Shown: positions 37,388 through 47,200 of the stretch, one piece after another | How the letters are laid out: the number at the start of each line of letters is the position of its first letter | Position numbering within the stretch: the first letter of the stretch is position 1 | NCBI GenBank assembly: GCA_035296965.1 | Contig: DATGZX010000383.1 | Location: 1-64,000 of the forward strand | Source: DATGZX01 sp035296965 | GTDB taxonomy: Bacteria; Planctomycetota; Planctomycetia; Gemmatales; Gemmataceae | DNA: 64,000 bases | Reading direction: 5' to 3' | The notes under the pieces: model-generated | What the model saw: the letters and a program-made list of their open reading frames with translations, nothing else | Databases searched by the model: none | What the model was told of the DNA's origin: nothing | Made by a program: the position numbers and the translations under genes

Positions 37388-38872
37388 ATGCCAGCTAACA
37401 ATTCTCCATTCCACAGGTCCCAGCTCCAGTCGGGTTTGATGGATCGACGAGAGTTTCTTTGGACCTCCGGCGGAGGGTTGGGTGGGATCGCGCTTGCTAG
37501 CTTGCTCGGCTCTCACGGTTTGCTTGCCGCGGACGGGCAGAGGAGGCCCGGGGCCAAGCGGGTCGTGCACCTGTTCATGGCCGGCGCCGCTAGCCACATC
37601 GACCTGTTCGACTATAAGCCCGAGCTCATCAAGCGGCACGGCCAGCCTTCCAATTTCGGCGAGCCGGTCGAGGCGTTCCAGGATGGGCTGGGCCCGTGGC
37701 TGCGGCCGGTTTGGGACTTCAAGCCCTACGGCAAGTGCGGCAAAATGCTCAGCGACGTGGTCGCGCCGCTCGGCGAGGTGGTCGACGACATTGCCTTCAT
37801 CCATAATGTCGTCGGCAAAACTGGAGTCCATAGCCAGGGCACGCTGCTGCAAGCGACCGGCTTCAATCGTCCCGGGTTCCCCGGCATGGGCTGCTGGGTC
37901 AGCTATGGCCTGGGCAGCATGAACGAGAACCTGCCCACATTTGTCGTCCTGCCCGACCACCGCGGTTTGGCGTCCAATGGTTCCAAAAACTGGGACAGCG
38001 CCTTCCTGCCAGCGCAGCACCAAGGCACCGTGATTTACCCGGGCGCGCTCAATCCTATTTCCGATCTATTTCCCGCCAAGCAAGGCACGTTCATCACACG
38101 AGGCAGTGATGCCGCGGGCATTGCGCTCGCGAACCAGCTCAACCGGAAACATGCCGCAGCGCGCCCCGGGGACGATCAGCTGGACGCGCGCATCCGCAGC
38201 TACGAATTGGCCGCGCGCATGCAGCTGGCCGCTCCCGAGGCACTCGATCTCTCCAAGGAGCCTGAGCACATCCTCAAAATGTACGGCCTGGACCACGGCA
38301 AGAAGGCATTCGACAAGGAGATCAATGCGCTCGAGGAAGCGGACTATTTTGGCCGTAAGTGCCTGGTTGCAAGGCGTCTCTTGGAACGCGGCGTCCGTTT
38401 CGTGCAGATCTGGTCCGGCAACGACAATGGTTTTCCGCGGCGCAACTGGGATTCACACGAGGATGTGCAGCGCGACCACGGGCCGCTGGCCATCGGCATG
38501 GCACGCGGTGCTGCGGCACTGATCAAGGACCTCAAGCAGCGTAGCCTGCTCGACGACACCGTCATCCTCTGGACGACCGAGTTCGGCCGGATGCCCTCCT
38601 CGCAAGGGGGAAAGGGCCGAGATCATAACCCCTATGTGTTCACGAACTGGCTCTGCGGCGGCGGCATCAAGGGCGGCATCAGCTATGGGCCCAGCGACGT
38701 GTTGGGCTACAAACCGCTCGACCGCCAGAATCCGACCGAGGTCTATGACATCCACGCAACCGTCTTGCACCTTCTGGGAATCGACCACGAGAAGCTCACT
38801 TTCCGCCACGACGGCATCGATCGACGCCTCACCGACGTGCACGGACATGTGATACCGCAAATCCTCGCGTGA
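37388..38872 (+). CDS. DUF1501 family protein with Tat-type signal
   Basis: 494 residues. The N-terminus contains MDRREFLWTSGGGLGG, a twin-arginine pattern, so export through Tat is likely. The body matches DUF1501 (sulfatase/alkaline-phosphatase-like): HLFMAGAASHIDLFDYKPEL near the start, FPGMGCWVSYGLGS, RFVQIWSGNDNGFPRRNWDSHEDV, and LWTTEFGRMPSSQGGKGRDHNP near 390-410, with HNPY-type metal contacts. It is the standard partner of the upstream DUF1549/DUF1553 gene; an envelope or extracellular hydrolase-like role is inferred, with no known substrate. Start after AAGGAAG. Flanked by two related repeat elements. Confidence 0.92.
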   Translation: MPANNSPFHRSQLQSGLMDRREFLWTSGGGLGGIALASLLGSHGLLAADGQRRPGAKRVVHLFMAGAASHIDLFDYKPELIKRHGQPSNFGEPVEAFQDGLGPWLRPVWDFKPYGKCGKMLSDVVAPLGEVVDDIAFIHNVVGKTGVHSQGTLLQATGFNRPGFPGMGCWVSYGLGSMNENLPTFVVLPDHRGLASNGSKNWDSAFLPAQHQGTVIYPGALNPISDLFPAKQGTFITRGSDAAGIALANQLNRKHAAARPGDDQLDARIRSYELAARMQLAAPEALDLSKEPEHILKMYGLDHGKKAFDKEINALEEADYFGRKCLVARRLLERGVRFVQIWSGNDNGFPRRNWDSHEDVQRDHGPLAIGMARGAAALIKDLKQRSLLDDTVILWTTEFGRMPSSQGGKGRDHNPYVFTNWLCGGGIKGGISYGPSDVLGYKPLDRQNPTEVYDIHATVLHLLGIDHEKLTFRHDGIDRRLTDVHGHVIPQILA

Positions 38873-38878
38873 TTCAGG

Positions 38879-38982
38879 TTATATCACTGCGCGTAATTCG
38901 GCAGGGGCGTAGGACAGGTTTCCTAACCTGTCCGGTCAGGTTGGAAACCTGACCTACTGCCGAATCGCACACGGTCATATAA
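38879..38982. repeat. MITE-like inverted-repeat element B
   Basis: 104 bases bounded by TTATATCACTGCGCGTAATT and the inverse ending ACGGTCATATAA. Inside are AGGACAGGTT-TCC-TAACCTGTCC and GGTCAGGTT-GGA-AACCTGACC, two similar palindromes. Terminal sequences (TATATGACCGTG...ATTCGGCAG type) are shared with element A on the other side of the DUF1501 gene, although the cores differ. Confidence 0.65.
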
Positions 38983-39027
38983 GGCGCGCCCCTGAGTGCA
39001 AGACAGCACCCCCTTACAACCGTGCTG

Positions 39028-39987
39028 CTACTTCGCGAAGAACGGGAAGAGCCGCGCTAGCTCTTTTTGGTCAGGCCGGCGGCCATACTCGCAGATTTCG
39101 AACGCCTCCGCATATTGGACAGCCTCGGCCTTGTCCTTGCCGTACCAGTCAGCCAACCTGTTCCGAAAGCGCTGGGCAGCTGCCTGAAAACGCGCGGCAT
39201 GGTTCGCGCGCACCTGGCGGCGGCGTTCTTGCTGCTTTGCCGGTTCACTGGGAATTAGCTCCGCAGACCCCAACGCGCCACCCTCGTAGAACTGCGATTC
39301 CAGCGTGTCGAGTGCATCGAGTTTCTTTTCGATGACAGTGTCGATGGCCACGGCGATATCCGGCACAAATGCGTTGGGCTTCTGAAACGCGTCAGGATAG
39401 AAGAGAAAAACAGGATTGGCCTTGAGCGGAGGCACGTCCGGGCAGAAGTGCGGCACCGTGACCATGAATGCGGAGTCCTGCACAAGAACACCCGTGTAAC
39501 GGTGGTCGGGATGATAGTCATTGGGGCGATGGCTCATGACGATGTCGGCGCGCCACTCCCGGATCAGACGCGTGATGGCCCGGCGGTTCTCGATCGTCGG
39601 CATCAACTCCCCATCATGGTTGTCCAGGACCTCCGTGGTGATCCCCAGAATCTTTGCAGCATGCTCCACCTCGGCCTTGCGCCGCCTCGCCAGCGGTCCT
39701 CCCGCATCGCGCCAGTGGCCGATATCTCCGTTCGTCACCGAGACGAACTTGACGTGGTGTCCCTGGGCAGCCCACAGCATGGCCACGCCGCCGGCGCGAA
39801 GCTCGCAATCGTCGGGGTGGGCTCCAAAGCAGAGGATATTCAGCTTGCCGTCCTCAGGCGGCGAAGAAAAATGCGCGGCGATGCGTTGGTCCGGCCCAGG
39901 CGGCGCACCGGTTGTTTCTGTCCGCCAGAATCCCAATACCGCGACGGCCAGCAAACCAAGTACAGACAAGAACACCCATCGATGCAT
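39028..39987 (-). CDS. PIG-L/LmbE-type deacetylase, secreted
   Basis: 319 residues with an N-terminal membrane segment (about 5-22). The zinc motif AHPDD occurs near residue 56-60 and HPDHRYTG near 155-162 provides the third histidine. PIG-L enzymes remove acetyl groups from N-acetylglucosamine-type sugars, as in mycothiol or antibiotic pathways and GPI anchors; the natural substrate here is unknown, and an exported or anchored location is inferred. Start after AAGGAG. Confidence 0.9.
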   Translation of the reverse strand: MHRWVFLSVLGLLAVAVLGFWRTETTGAPPGPDQRIAAHFSSPPEDGKLNILCFGAHPDDCELRAGGVAMLWAAQGHHVKFVSVTNGDIGHWRDAGGPLARRRKAEVEHAAKILGITTEVLDNHDGELMPTIENRRAITRLIREWRADIVMSHRPNDYHPDHRYTGVLVQDSAFMVTVPHFCPDVPPLKANPVFLFYPDAFQKPNAFVPDIAVAIDTVIEKKLDALDTLESQFYEGGALGSAELIPSEPAKQQERRRQVRANHAARFQAAAQRFRNRLADWYGKDKAEAVQYAEAFEICEYGRRPDQKELARLFPFFAK

Positions 39988-40277
39988 GACATGCTCTCCT
40001 TTTCAACTCCTTCGACAACCAGCCTGGGGAGTATTCTAGACGGCTCAGGGCTTCGCTGCCTCACGCGGATTGAGCAACCCTCCCTGGCTTGCCCCTTCCG
40101 CCCATCCCTTGAAGCGCGACGGTTTTCCGTTTCAACCAGGCCCTCTTCTTTTGCCCTCCTTTTCCGTACCTCAGATTTGCAGGCCGGCAGTTTTCGATCG
40201 ATTCAGATTTTGCGCCATCTGAGATTGACGAATCGAGGGACGATCCGCATATGTTCCATGGCATGGAGGCGTAGGTC

Positions 40278-41156
40278 ATGAAGATAGGCGCGCACAAGCA
40301 AACGGCAGAGGCGAAGCTCCGAGGGATTTGCTCCGGGCTCTGCTCTGCCGCTCTGCTGCTGGCAATGATGCCGGGATGCCAGGGCTTTCATCAGTACCGG
40401 CCGGTGGTGGTGATGGCCAGGGATGCGGAGACGCAACAGCCGATTCCCGGAGCGGAAGTGAAGATCTCATATCCAACTACGGAGCCCACTTTTGCACCTT
40501 CGGATTCATACAGCAGCACAGGAGAGAGCGGCATTGCTCGATTGCGAGCCGCGCCGTACGGAGAATCCGGCATCGCGGTGAGCGTGACCGCCAAGGGGTA
40601 CATGTTCGAGGATAAGTATGTGCCGGTGTCAGCCGTGGAAGCCATCCAGCCGGCGGGCTGGTTCGAGACCGTTGAGAAGCGGCCTGCCAATTTCGTTGTG
40701 GACGTCTATGCGGAGCCCCGGCCGTTCGTGGAATTGGTACTTCCGGTCGGCTTTCGCGGCTTCGTCAAAGCGGACGTGAAGGTGAACGACGAATTGCCGC
40801 TGGCGCGAGGCCAGCGTAATTTCACGTTTGTGACCTCGTCGACTGGGGAAGCGGAGGTAGTCGGGCCGGCGCTGCTGAGGCGCGTCTCGCCTGCCGATTT
40901 CCGCGCCAAGTTTGCCGATGGCACACCACTGACCCGATCCTCCAAGGACTCGGAAATCGCCCTGTGGTGGCTCAGAAGCGACGGGCATACGCAGCATTTC
41001 TTGGTCGGCTCCAAATACGAATTCGATATGCTCGGCAAGTCTTATCAAGGGGATTCGGAAAGCCATTCACACGGCGGCAAGGGTGATTCCGGCGGTGGTC
41101 GGCGCGGCGGCCGCCGCGGCAACCAGTCGTCCAGCGACTCTGGCGGTACAAACTGA
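40278..41156 (+). CDS. Putative lipoprotein with carboxypeptidase-regulatory-like region
   Basis: 292 residues. Signal peptide with lipobox MMPGC (cysteine near 34). Residues 45-115 (VVVMARDAETQQPIPGAEVKISYP ... SGIARLRAAPYGESGIAVSVTAKGYMF) resemble an extracellular Ig-like CarboxypepD_reg domain. The C-terminal 40 residues are Gly/Ser/His/Arg-rich and low complexity. Function unknown; probably outer-membrane or surface associated. Ribosome site GGAGG. Confidence 0.8.
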   Translation: MKIGAHKQTAEAKLRGICSGLCSAALLLAMMPGCQGFHQYRPVVVMARDAETQQPIPGAEVKISYPTTEPTFAPSDSYSSTGESGIARLRAAPYGESGIAVSVTAKGYMFEDKYVPVSAVEAIQPAGWFETVEKRPANFVVDVYAEPRPFVELVLPVGFRGFVKADVKVNDELPLARGQRNFTFVTSSTGEAEVVGPALLRRVSPADFRAKFADGTPLTRSSKDSEIALWWLRSDGHTQHFLVGSKYEFDMLGKSYQGDSESHSHGGKGDSGGGRRGGRRGNQSSSDSGGTN

Positions 41157-41389
41157 TTGCGGATCAGGCCTTTTGCTCACTCCAGGACTCATCGCTGCGC
41201 TCACGGAGCCGCGATAATGCTGCGCACCTCGAAGTCACCCTCTCGGGATGACCGGGCACTTTCCAAGGCAGGCGCTTCGCGCAAGCTAGCTTCAGGGTCG
41301 CAGATGAAGATAACCAACGTGGCACAATTCTGATGCGCCTGGTGATAGTCGGGACCCATAGACGGCCATTCAGCGCGGCACCACGCACA

Positions 41390-43600
41390 TCAGTTCTTCG
41401 ATTCTGATTCTCGCAGCGCGCCGTCAAAAGCGGATCCCAGATCGAACACATTGTCCTCGGCCAGTGTCGCCTTGATCGCAGCGCCGGTCTTCACTTCCAC
41501 CGGAAGGCACCAGCAGACCGATTTTCCCTTGATCTCTACGACCTTTGTCACGATCCATTTCTTGCCATCCGACTCGTTCGAGGCCAATGTGGCAAAACGA
41601 CTTGATTTTAGCTGATAGAGACGATCCCCACGTATTTTCCTGAAGATGACCGCATCCCAGTTCGTGGCCATCGCTTCCTGGCGTTCGACTCCCTTCACCG
41701 CCTCGTTTTCGAGCCGAGCCGCTTTTCGGTTGGCCTGCCATTTCTTGACGGATGCCTTGAATCCAGGGATGGGGTCCTCATCGAAGATGGCATAGGTCAC
41801 TTCGACCGGCGCCGAGCCGGGGACCCGAAGAATCAATTGGATCCGCCAGGTCCTGCGAAACCCTTCCGCGATCTTCTTATTAGATTCTGTCGAGGTTGCA
41901 GCTTCTCGCATCGCGCTATTAGCAGCGGATCCCAGATCGAACACATTCTTATCCGTCAGCGTCACCTTGGTCTCTTCGCCGTACTTCACTTCCACCGGGA
42001 TGCACCAGCACACCGGTTTTCCCTTGGTCATCCTGACCTTTGTCACAATCCATTTCTTGCCGTCTTGTTCGTTCGACGTTTGCCCCCCATTGGGATTATC
42101 TGAGGTCAGTAGATAGAGACGATCTCCCGGGATTTCCTTGAAACCCCAGTCCCACTGCACCGATGTCCATCCTTTGCGTTTATCCTCACTCGCGGCATCG
42201 TTTTCCGCTTCTCTCAATTGCTCTTGGTAAATCCCGTGAAACTTCTTGATTCGGGCCTTGAAGCCTGGGACCGGGTCCCTGTCGCAGACAGCCCATTGCA
42301 CTGCGGACGGCAACAGATTCGAGGCCTGAAGATTCATGGCTATTCGCCAAGTCTCGAGTTGCCGGGTCTCCCTCTTCTGGTCCTTTGCCGGGCTATCCGT
42401 TCCTGACGGCTTGGCAACGGCCGGTTGGCCTATTCCCTTGTTCTTATCAGCCTGCGCCACAATGGAGTCCCGTCCCTGATCTTGCTTGGGATCACCTGAA
42501 CGGGGATCGTCGTCTGCCGGGGAAGTTTTGGCGGCGAAGGCCACGGCCATCGGCACGGCTGCCACGGCCAGCAAGAGCAAGAGGCGACCAACGGTGAAAG
42601 GCCTGACGGGGACCGGATTTTTCAACATCTTGATTCTCCTTGATAACGAGACGACCGAGTTCGCGCCTGTCGCTACGGGAGGCAGGGCCATCGACTGTTC
42701 GGACAGGTAATCTAACGTATCCACCAGAGCCGTGGCATACGCCCTGCCGCCGTGCGGCACGGCGGCGAGGACCACGCCATCGCAGCAGTGCTCTTCCAGT
42801 TCTCGGAGCACGTGACAGGCCCACCAGACCACGGGATGCCACCAGAAGAGCGTGCTGATGGTCAGTTCGAGCAGCCGGATCCAGTGATCTCGGCGGCGAA
42901 TGTGAGCCAGTTCATGAGCGACAATCGCTTCCTGGGCTGCCGCGTCCAGCCGTGCGAACAGCGCGGCGGGAAGAACCAAACGGGGCCTGCCGCCAAGCCA
43001 CCAGACCATCGGCGACAATCGAACAGACACCATCAGAACCTCGGGCGTCCAGCTCAGACCGAGCCGTCTGCCGATCTCTTCTGCCATGCTGAGGATGGTG
43101 GGAGGAGCAGAGAGGGCGCCACGTAGCAGTCTCCGAAGGCGCAGGATGCGGCAAGCCTGTCCGGACGCGAACAGGGCGATGCCGACGACCCAACTCCAGG
43201 TCAAAACGGTCATCCACGACAGCCCCTGCCGGTCTGCGACGGCAGAGGCAACGTCGACAGGGGCCACACTCCGAGGAAAGTCTCTATCGTCCGAGGCGCG
43301 ATGTTCCTGCCCGCCCAGACCGACGGAAGCATTTTCGTCTTCTCTGGAAACCTCGACAGACGGTCGATCGGCGCTGCGCTGCCCGGCTTTCTGCTGTTCG
43401 GGCGCGGGGGACTGGAGGTTCGCCGTCAGGGGAACAGGGAGGATGACCAGCGGCGGCGTGACGAACTTCAGAAGCACCATTACCCAGAGAAGATGCAGCC
43501 CCGCGGGATTTTTCCACATCCGGCCCAGGAGAGCAATGACCACGGCCAGGACAGTAACCACGAGGGAGTTGCTGACTATGATTTCCCAGAAGGTGTGCAT
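41390..43600 (-). CDS. BlaR1/M56-type membrane metalloprotease with duplicated C-terminal domain
   Basis: 736 residues from the ATG at 43600 (GAGG upstream; TTG/GTG at 43615/43612 possible). N-terminal membrane helices (about 7-55), then the zinc protease motif HELAHIRRRDHW (about 232) and EEHCCDG, as in BlaR1/MecR1. After a further helix (about 340-360) comes an Ala/Lys-rich linker and two homologous repeats (about 420-580 and 585-730), each containing VTKV...GKxVCWCxPVEVK and NVFDLGSA. A penicillin-binding domain is absent, so the signal sensed is not a beta-lactam in the known way. It is downstream of a BlaI-like repressor gene, which it likely cleaves after sensing an outside signal. Confidence 0.9.
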   Translation of the reverse strand: MHTFWEIIVSNSLVVTVLAVVIALLGRMWKNPAGLHLLWVMVLLKFVTPPLVILPVPLTANLQSPAPEQQKAGQRSADRPSVEVSREDENASVGLGGQEHRASDDRDFPRSVAPVDVASAVADRQGLSWMTVLTWSWVVGIALFASGQACRILRLRRLLRGALSAPPTILSMAEEIGRRLGLSWTPEVLMVSVRLSPMVWWLGGRPRLVLPAALFARLDAAAQEAIVAHELAHIRRRDHWIRLLELTISTLFWWHPVVWWACHVLRELEEHCCDGVVLAAVPHGGRAYATALVDTLDYLSEQSMALPPVATGANSVVSLSRRIKMLKNPVPVRPFTVGRLLLLLAVAAVPMAVAFAAKTSPADDDPRSGDPKQDQGRDSIVAQADKNKGIGQPAVAKPSGTDSPAKDQKRETRQLETWRIAMNLQASNLLPSAVQWAVCDRDPVPGFKARIKKFHGIYQEQLREAENDAASEDKRKGWTSVQWDWGFKEIPGDRLYLLTSDNPNGGQTSNEQDGKKWIVTKVRMTKGKPVCWCIPVEVKYGEETKVTLTDKNVFDLGSAANSAMREAATSTESNKKIAEGFRRTWRIQLILRVPGSAPVEVTYAIFDEDPIPGFKASVKKWQANRKAARLENEAVKGVERQEAMATNWDAVIFRKIRGDRLYQLKSSRFATLASNESDGKKWIVTKVVEIKGKSVCWCLPVEVKTGAAIKATLAEDNVFDLGSAFDGALRESESKN

Positions 43601-43642
43601 GACAGTCCTCACCAATTCTGAGCCAAGGTAGCCGGCCTTCTT

Positions 43643-44017
43643 CTACGACCACAGTTCGCCAATGAGCTTGCGGAGCTGCTCACGGTCGTTGCGAGGAATC
43701 GCCTCGGAGCGCAGCAGCGTTGTCACCAGCGGCACTAGGGCACCGCCACAGAGCCGGTCGGCAAGAGCTTTCAGACGACTACGGAGATACTGATCATGGC
43801 TTACACGCGGGCGAAATCGATGCGCCCGCTCCCGGCGGTCCCGCTGGACGCACCCCTTCGCTTCCAGCCGCTCAAGGAGCTTTTGCACCGTCGCGATCTT
43901 GGGGTCCGTCGCTTCTGTGTACAGCGCAGAGGTGAGTTCTCGGCTCGTCGCCTCCCCGCGTTCCCAGAGGACTTGAAGGATGGAAAGCTCCACGTCGGTG
44001 ATCTGGTCCAGCTTCAT
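43643..44017 (-). CDS. BlaI/MecI/CopY-type winged-helix repressor
   Basis: 124 residues from the ATG at 44017 (AAAAAGGATC upstream; TTG two codons earlier less likely). LDQITDVELSILQVLWERGEATSRELTSAL, then KIATVQKLLERLEAKGCVQRDRRERAHRF, is the winged helix of the family. The C-terminal 40 residues are helical and dimerise. BlaI blocks its own operon until the M56 partner cleaves it. The partner gene follows 42 bases later. The promoter region contains a (GACA)6 tract at 44039. Confidence 0.93.
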   Translation of the reverse strand: MKLDQITDVELSILQVLWERGEATSRELTSALYTEATDPKIATVQKLLERLEAKGCVQRDRRERAHRFRPRVSHDQYLRSRLKALADRLCGGALVPLVTTLLRSEAIPRNDREQLRKLIGELWS

Positions 44018-44038
44018 CGGCAACGATCCTTTTTATTA

Positions 44039-44074
44039 GACAGACAGACAGACAGACAGACAGACTGACTGTCT
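44039..44074. repeat. (GACA)6 tetranucleotide tract
   Basis: Six perfect GACA units (44039-44062) are followed by GACTGACTGTCT, so the end forms the short palindrome AGACAG-ACTGA-CTGTCT. The tract lies 21 bases upstream of the repressor start codon, in its 5' leader or promoter. Slippage could alter spacing, and the palindrome is a candidate operator for the repressor; both are inferences. Confidence 0.7.
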
Positions 44075-44141
44075 TATTTCCGATTCTACCGTTCGAGACC
44101 CCGCCGTCAAGCGGTATTTCTGTATTTTCCTAGCCCTAACC

Positions 44142-44185
44142 GTTTGCCGGCAAACTTGACATTTCTCCCGCCATAAGCATATACA
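44142..44185 (+). promoter_or_regulatory. Promoter of dnaE2 with adjoining 14-base palindrome
   Basis: TTGACA (44156-44161) is a perfect -35 box; TATACA (44180-44185) is a -10 candidate with 18 bases spacing. The perfect palindrome GTTTGCCGGCAAAC (44142-44155) directly abuts the -35 box, which is the position of an operator. Error-prone polymerase genes are often LexA-controlled, but this is not a GAACnnnnGTTC box. Confidence 0.5.
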
Positions 44186-44254
44186 TTAGAACACTATTGA
44201 TGCGCCGGCCCCTACTTTCCCAGCTGCGGACCGGCCTTGTTGCAGCTGTAAACC

Positions 44255-47200
44255 ATGTCGAAACCTTGCGGCGTCGCCCTGCACGTGCACAGCTGGTATT
44301 CGCTTCTGGAGGGAGTGGATGGACCCGAAGCTCTGCTCCAACGTGCAGCTGCATGCGGCTACACGACGCTGGCTTTGACCGATACGAACAACTTGTACGG
44401 GGCAGTCCCCTTCACCGAGGCTGCGCGACGGCATGGCGTGCGGCCGATTTTGGGGGCTTGTCTGCGCCACCGTGGGCGGCGCTGCACAGTACTCATTGCC
44501 GAACCGGCCGGCTACCACAGTCTCTGCCGCATCCTCAGCCGGCTGCATCTGCACGATCCGCCTTCCCTGGCTGGCATGCTGATTGACAATGCAGAAGGTT
44601 TGCATGCCCTGGCCGACGATGTCGAGCTGCTTGATCCCCTGTTCGAGGCGTTCGGGCCGCGCCTGTGGTTGGAAGTCATCCGGCCGGGGCGTTCGGCGGC
44701 GCAGGAGCGCCGGTTGCTCGAGGCGGGCAATCGTTTGGGGATCAAGCCGGTCGCCAGCGTGGCTGCGCATGCTGCCGGCCCGGAAGGACACACTGCGCTG
44801 CGCCTGCTGACGGCTGTGCGGCAAGGGCGCCTCCTCGATCAGGTTCCCGCCCAGCTGGGCATCAGCCCCGCTCACCACCTGGCCGACGCCGAAGACCTTT
44901 ATCAGCGCTTCAAGGACCTGGTCGAAGGCATTGTCAATGCGCAGGCTCTGGCCGAGCGCTGCCGAGCGGACGTGCTGCCGCGCGGCCTCATCTTTCCACC
45001 CGCGCCCGTGCCGGAAGGCTGCAATGCACTCGATCATCTGCGCCAGCAGTGCGAACGCGGTTTAACCCAGCGCATGGGCAGCGACGACGCGGCCGCCCGG
45101 CCTCGCCTGGAGCAGGAGCTGCATGTCATTGCCTTGCGCGACCTGGCCGGTTACTTCCTTGTGGTCGCCGAGATTTCCGACGAAGCACGCCGGCGCAACT
45201 ACGGCATTGCCCTGCGCGGCTCGGCCGGCAATTCCCTGGTCTGCTATCTGCTCGGCATCACCGACGTTAACCCGCTCCGGTTTGGTTTGCCCATGGAACG
45301 GTTCCTGCACGCCGGCCGGGTGGATCTGCCGGACATCGATCTCGACTTCGACTGGCGCATACGCGACGCCATGATCGCCTGGGTGTTCGAGCGTTTTGGC
45401 CTCGAACACACGGCGATGATCAGCTCGCATTCGTTCCTGCAACCACGCGCAGCGTTCCGGGAATCGGCCAAGGCAAACGGTCTGTCCACCGAGCAGGTGA
45501 GCACGCTCCTGGAGACGCTGGACGAGCGGGTCGAGACATTGGGCGAGCCGGTCTGCGGCGGTCCCCTGGGCCGCGTGCCGAAATCCTTCCCGCTGGAGCC
45601 GGAGCGCTGGCCGCGCATCCTGGAGGATGCTCGACGTTTACTGGGCAGGCCGCATCACCTGTCGGTTCATCCCGGCGGCGTCGTGCTCACGCCGGAACCA
45701 GTGGAAAACTACGCTCCGCTGCAGCGCGCTCCCAAGGGCGTCGTCATCACTCAATTCGAGAAGGACGCCGCCGAGCATGTCGGCCTGGTCAAGATCGACC
45801 TTTTGGGCAACCGGGCCCTGTCTGCGGTCACCGAGGCGCGCCGGCTCGCCCAAAATCTATCGGACGAACTCTCCCCTCTCCCCTGTACTCAGGGGAGAGG
45901 GGTTCTGCCGGCGGACGAGGATGACCCGCAGACGGTCGAACTCTTGCAGCGCGGCAACACGCTGGGGGTCAATCAGCTCGAATCGCCTGCCATGCGCCAC
46001 TTGCTGACGCAGATGCAGCCCCGCGGCCTGGTTGACGTCATCCAGGCCCTCGCGCTCATTCGGCCGGGGGCCGCGACGATTGGCTGCAAGGAATTGTTCG
46101 TGCGCCGCCGCCGGGGCGTGGAGCCGGTGCAGTTTGAGCATCCCTCTTTGGAGCCGGTCCTGGGCGAGACGTGTGGGTTGATGCTCTACGAGGACGATGC
46201 CCTGGCGGTCGTGCAGGCGCTCACCAACTGTTCGGCGACCGAGGCGGACCGCTGGCGGAAGCAGATCACCAAATGTGTAGACGATGCGGAGGCGCTCACG
46301 CTGTCGCGGGCGTTTTTGCAGGCATGCCAGCAGAACGGCGTCGCACGCCCCACGGCGGAATCGCTGTGGGTGCAACTTGCCAAGTTCAACGCTTACTCTT
46401 TTTGCAAGAGCCACGCCGTCAGCTACGGCCTGATCGCCTGGGAAGGAGCGCGGCGCAAGGCTCATCAGCCCCTGGTGTTCTGGACCGCCGCCCTGAACAA
46501 CAATCAGGGCATGTATCCCCGCCGCGTTTACATCGAGGCCATCAAGCGGGCCGGCATTGCGGTGCTTTTGCCTTGTGTCAACCGCTCCGGGCGCGAGTTC
46601 ACGATTGAGAACGGAGGCATTCGCACCGGTTTGGCCGTCATCGCCGGCCTACAGGAGGAAGCACGGGAAGCGATGCTGGCGGAGCGCGAGAAACACGGTC
46701 CCTATCGTGATCTCGCGGATTTCCGCCGCCGGATTCAGCCTGGCCCCGAAGCCCTGGCCCGCCTTATTCGCTGCGGCGCGTTCGATTTCACGGGCCGGTC
46801 ACGGCCGGCTCTCTTTCTGGAGGCCGACCTGCGGGAACAACAACCTGGCGATGGCCTTTTCGGCGCGGGCCCTGCTCTGGACTGGTCGCCCGCCGATTAC
46901 GATGTCGAACGCCGGCTGCGCGACGAGTGGGAACTGCTCGGCTTCGTCGTCGGCCCGCCGATGGCATCTTTGTTCTGTTCACTGCTGCCTTCGGGGCTGG
47001 TGCACAGCACGGCGCTGGCCCAGCACATTGGCCGGCATGTGTGCGCTGCCGGCGTTGTGGCAACGGCACGGCACGCGCCGACGAAGCGCGGCGAAAACAT
47101 GCAGTTCGTGACGCTGGAAGACGCGGAGGGACTGTTCGAGGTGACATTGTTTCCCGGCACCTGCCCGCCCGTCGCCTATCTGAGCATAGGGCCATACCTG

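Noticed and set aside
44142..44155. LexA box upstream of dnaE2
   Set aside because: The palindrome does not match known LexA consensus sequences; reported only as an unidentified operator candidate.
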